Shown: in pieces, positions 20,547 through 22,826 of the stretch
Layout of the letters: each line of letters begins with the position of its first letter
Position numbering within the stretch: the stretch's first letter is position 1
NCBI GenBank assembly: GCA_964448245.1
Contig: CAYUWF010000032.1
Coordinates: 1 to 22,826 of the forward strand
Direction: 5' to 3'
Source of the DNA: DATEVL01 sp964448245
GTDB taxonomy: Bacteria > Chloroflexota > Anaerolineae > Anaerolineales > E44-bin32
DNA: 22,826 bases
Translations under genes and position numbers: made by a program
Notes under the pieces: generated by a model
Told to the model about the DNA's origin: nothing
The model's input: only the letters and a program-made list of their open reading frames with translations
Databases searched by the model: none

Positions 20547-21818
20547 TCACCCCTCGCTCCGGATCACCTCGAGGTCCCCCAGCCACGGCCGCAGCACCTC
20601 TGGGACGACGACACTCCCGTCCGCCTGCTGGAAATTCTCCAGGACGGCGATCATCGTGCGCGGCAGCCCCAGCCCCGAGCCGTTGAGGGTGTGCACGTTG
20701 CGCGGTTTGCCGCCGCCGGGACGGTAGCGGATGTTCGCCCGGCGCGCCTGAAAAGCGCCGCAGTTCGAGATCGACGAAACCTCCAGCCACTCCCCGACCC
20801 CCGGCGCCCAGACCTCGACGTCGAACGAGCGCTGCGCGCTGAAACCGAGGTCGCCGGCGCACAGCGCCTTGACCCGATGCGCCAACCCCAGCTCGCGGCA
20901 GGTGGATTCGGCGTCGGCCAGCATCCGCTCGAGCTCGGCCGGCGAGTCCTCCGGCGCGCAGAATGTGTACATCTCGACCTTGTCGAATTGATGGCCGCGC
21001 TTGATGCCGCGCACATCGCGCCCGGCCGACATCTTCTCGCGCCGGAAGCAGGGCGTGTAGGCGGTGTAGCGGCGCGGCAGATCGCCGTCCTCCAGGATCT
21101 CATCCATGTGCATCCCGGTCAGAGGCACCTCGGCCGTCGGCACGAGCCACAGGTCGTCCTCCATATCGCGGTACAGGTTGTCGCTGAACTTCGGCAGCTG
21201 GCCGGCGCCGTACATCGTCTGCTGGCGAACGACGAAGGGCGGGTAGACCTCGGTGTAGCCCTGCCGCCGATGCAGGTCGAGCATCCAGGCGATCAGGGCG
21301 CGCTGCAGCCGCGCGCCGGCCCCGAGCAGCAGGTAGAAACGCGAGCCGGTGATCTTCACGCCCCGCTCGAAATCCAGGATGCCGAGCGCCGGCCCCAGGT
21401 CCCAATGCGGGCGGGCATTGAAGGCGAGCGCCGGCGTTTCGCCCACTTGGCGCACGACAATGTTCTCGTTTTCGTCCCGGCCGTCCGGCGTCTCGGGCGC
21501 CGGCCGGTTGGGGACCCACTGCAGGATCTCCTGCAGCTCGGCCTCCGCCCGGCGCACTTCTCCGTCGAGCGAGTCGATCTGTTCGCCGATCTGGCGCATG
21601 CGCTCGATCTCCGCCGTGCGCGCGGCAGCATCCTTCATCGCCGCGATGGCCTTGGAGGCGCGGTTGCGCTCGGCCTTCAACGTCTCGACCTCGGCCAGGC
21701 GCGCCCGGCGCCGCGTATCGAGTTCGACGACCTGCGCCACCGGCGCCTCGAATCCCCGCCGCATCAGGTCACGCGTCAGCCCCTGGGCGTCGTCGCGAAA
21801 CGATTGAACGTCGATCAT
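20547..21818 (-). CDS. serS: Seryl-tRNA synthetase
   Basis: 423 aa class II aminoacyl-tRNA synthetase that charges tRNA-Ser and tRNA-Sec in the cytoplasm. The N-terminal 110 residues form the long antiparallel coiled-coil arm that grips the tRNA variable loop (for example ELDTRRRARLAEVETLKAER and EIERMRQIGEQIDSLDGEV). Motif 2 is FRREKMSAGRDVRGIKRGHQ (from Phe258) continuing FDKVEMYTF; motif 3 is NGSGLGLPRTMIAVLENFQ (from Asn379). Length is normal. ATG 21818 has AGGAGGTG 5 bp upstream, which rules out the in-frame ATG at 21839. The gene has its own sigma70-type promoter at 22132-22159 and a roughly 300-nt leader made of repeats. A hairpin follows the stop. Confidence 0.96.
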   Translation of the reverse strand: MIDVQSFRDDAQGLTRDLMRRGFEAPVAQVVELDTRRRARLAEVETLKAERNRASKAIAAMKDAAARTAEIERMRQIGEQIDSLDGEVRRAEAELQEILQWVPNRPAPETPDGRDENENIVVRQVGETPALAFNARPHWDLGPALGILDFERGVKITGSRFYLLLGAGARLQRALIAWMLDLHRRQGYTEVYPPFVVRQQTMYGAGQLPKFSDNLYRDMEDDLWLVPTAEVPLTGMHMDEILEDGDLPRRYTAYTPCFRREKMSAGRDVRGIKRGHQFDKVEMYTFCAPEDSPAELERMLADAESTCRELGLAHRVKALCAGDLGFSAQRSFDVEVWAPGVGEWLEVSSISNCGAFQARRANIRYRPGGGKPRNVHTLNGSGLGLPRTMIAVLENFQQADGSVVVPEVLRPWLGDLEVIRSEG

Positions 21819-21902
21819 CGGCCACCTCCTGGCAGCCAAGCAAGCACCCTCATCGGCCGGACGAGGGAGCTGCCGTCTGCCCCGCGCCCCTGCTGCAGAT
21901 CT

Positions 21903-22124
21903 TTGCGGTCGGCCGCGGGATCCCCGCGGGATGCCCTCTGCGGGGTCCCCGCCGGGATGCCCCCTCCGGGGTCCTCCACAGGGTACGAAGCGCGACGAAG
22001 CGCGATGCGAAGCGCGACGAGGCGCGATCCCGAAAGATACCCCGTTCGAGCGGCGAGACGACCGGGACGGGTGCGCCCCCTCCGGGGTCCTCTACAGGAT
22101 GCGAAGCGCGATGCAGCGCGATCG
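21903..22124. repeat. Repeat-filled leader of serS
   Basis: CCCCTCCGGGGTCCTC then (C/T)ACAGG and a GCGAAGCGCGA word occur as direct repeats at 21961-22009 and 22077-22124. Between them the word CGAAGCGCGA is repeated in tandem at 10 to 12 bp spacing (21985-22028). At 21905-21958, GGGATCCCCGCGGGATGCCC-type words are repeated and partly palindromic. No gene is seen, and no T-box motif. Confidence 0.65.
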
Positions 22125-22131
22125 CCCGCGG

Positions 22132-22159
22132 ATGATAGAAGGGCGACATCGCCCGTCAA
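22132..22159 (-). promoter_or_regulatory. Sigma70-type promoter of serS
   Basis: On the minus strand: -35 TTGACG (22159-22154), 16-bp spacer, -10 TATCAT (22137-22132), each five of six to consensus. It overlaps the stop codon of the MarR gene, so serS is transcribed independently with a leader of about 300 nt. The best full promoter in the window. Confidence 0.65.
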
Positions 22160-22602
22160 GCCGACCCGACGTGCCGGGCGGAGCCTCGCGGCGCCAAAGC
22201 CGCGGCCTCTTGCAGCCCTTCCAACAGGCGCAGCAGGAGACTGAGGAGCTGCAATTGCTCCACCCCAGGGAAAGTCCGCAGCGCCCGGCGCCATCGAAGG
22301 ATCAGGCGGCGCGTCCCCAGCTGGTACGTCCGCCGGCCCTTCGGCGTCAGCCGCACGACCACCCGGCGCCGGTCGACGGCCGAACGGCGCCGCACGACCC
22401 AGCCGCGCCGCACCAAACCGTCGATCACGGCGGTCATCGTCGACGGATCGTGCCGGCCGGCGCGGGCCAGTTCCCGCATCCCGGCCTCCCGCCGGCCCGC
22501 CACCAGATGTACCAGCACCAGGTATTGCGGCGTCGTCAGGCCGAACGGCTGCAGGTCGTCGGCGATCTCGCGGCGCACCTGCCAGTAGGTGTCCAGCGCC
22601 AC
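22156..22602 (-). CDS. MarR family transcriptional regulator (N-terminus uncertain)
   Basis: 148 aa from GTG 22602. The MarR winged helix is clear: PFGLTTPQYLVLVHLVAG, recognition-helix region MRELARAGRHDPSTMTAVID, GLVRRGWVVRRRSAVDRRRV with the basic DRR wing, and LTPKGR, then a C-terminal dimerisation helix rich in Leu/Arg. Such dimers bind palindromes near their own gene and are released by small phenolic or oxidative signals; the ligand here is unknown. The GTG start has no well-placed Shine-Dalgarno (a GGAGG lies about 26 nt upstream), and the frame stays open upstream through three copies of a 69-bp repeat to the window edge, so a longer N-terminus is possible. The stop overlaps the serS promoter. 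Confidence 0.85.
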   Translation of the reverse strand: MALDTYWQVRREIADDLQPFGLTTPQYLVLVHLVAGRREAGMRELARAGRHDPSTMTAVIDGLVRRGWVVRRRSAVDRRRVVVRLTPKGRRTYQLGTRRLILRWRRALRTFPGVEQLQLLSLLLRLLEGLQEAAALAPRGSARHVGSA

Positions 22603-22633
22603 CGGCAGCAGTTGCCGCGCCCCCGCCCCCTCC

Positions 22634-22826
22634 TCGCCCCGAGGCCCTCCGCTTGGCTTCCTCAGGGAGGCCGAGGGGTCCCCTCCGGGATGCGAGGCGC
22701 GATCGCCCCGAGGCCCTCCGCTTGGCTTCCTGAGGGAGGCCGAGGGGTCCCCTCCGGGATGCGAGGCGCGATCGCCCCGTGGCCCTCCGCTTGGCTTCCT
22801 GAGGGAGGCCGAGGGGTCCCCTCCGG
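22634..22826. repeat. 69-bp tandem repeat, three copies (last cut by window end)
   Basis: Units start at 22634, 22703 and 22772; the third is cut after 55 bp. They are identical except one base between units 1 and 2 (CTCAGGG/CTGAGGG) and one in unit 3 (CCGTGGCC for CCGAGGCC). The words CTCCGGGATGCGAGGCGCGAT resemble those of the serS leader. 69 is a multiple of three and the marR frame is open throughout. Confidence 0.85.

Noticed and set aside
21819..22130. T-box riboswitch in the serS leader
   Set aside because: The conserved AGGGTGGNACCGCG T-box sequence is absent, and the DNA is explained by direct repeats.
22634..22826. CRISPR-like array
   Set aside because: The 69-bp units follow each other directly with no unique spacers, so this is a plain tandem repeat.
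1..22826. tRNA or rRNA genes
   Set aside because: None recognised by eye on either strand; a covariance-model search would settle it.

Overview
The window is about 22.8 kb of GC-rich bacterial DNA with three runs of exactly 100 N (3723-3822, 5809-5908, 8843-8942), so it is a scaffolded draft or metagenome assembly. High GC, strong Shine-Dalgarno sites on some genes beside TATAAT-type boxes close to other starts, a HTH-STAND-WD40 giant protein, and many short dispersed repeats that run into gene ends suggest a Chloroflexota bacterium, probably Anaerolineae-like. That placement is inference; there is no rRNA to test it.

Layout. 1-3310 (minus): a surface-polysaccharide operon, wecC (UDP-ManNAc dehydrogenase) to wecB (UDP-GlcNAc 2-epimerase), overlapping by 8 bp, then a family 4 glycosyltransferase cut by the window edge. 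Together they would make UDP-ManNAcA and begin to use it. 3311-3828: repeats and a gap, no gene. 3829-5751 (plus): a multi-pass membrane protein fused to an endonuclease/exonuclease/phosphatase (EEP) domain. 5934-6266: a cupin followed by a strong terminator. 6504-11095 (plus): a short phosphoglycerate-type dehydrogenase, an M32 carboxypeptidase cut by a gap, an isocitrate/isopropylmalate dehydrogenase family protein whose 5' end lies in a palindromic repeat, and a lipoprotein with two Gmad2-like domains. 11096-11957: debris of an IS30-type transposase and a multicopper oxidase, then AT-richer DNA. 11958-13817 (plus): a VanW-family cell-envelope protein. It converges on 14093-18013 (minus), a HTH-STAND ATPase with a transmembrane segment and 14 WD40 repeats.

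Divergent from the STAND gene, across a short region with two direct repeats that look like operators, are two small membrane-protein genes (18206-18553, 18636-18869). Then come a Trm112-like zinc-ribbon protein and a HEAT-repeat protein (plus), followed by minus-strand DUF456, serS and a MarR-type regulator. serS has its own good promoter overlapping the marR stop and a roughly 300-nt repeat-filled leader. The window ends in a 69-bp tandem repeat that stays open in the marR frame.

Two themes stand out. The first is the STAND/WD40 protein with divergent small membrane proteins, a plausible signalling or conflict module. The second is pervasive invasion of gene ends by short dispersed repeats, which add tails to WecB and WecC, supply the only visible start of the dehydrogenase, and lie beside the assembly gaps.
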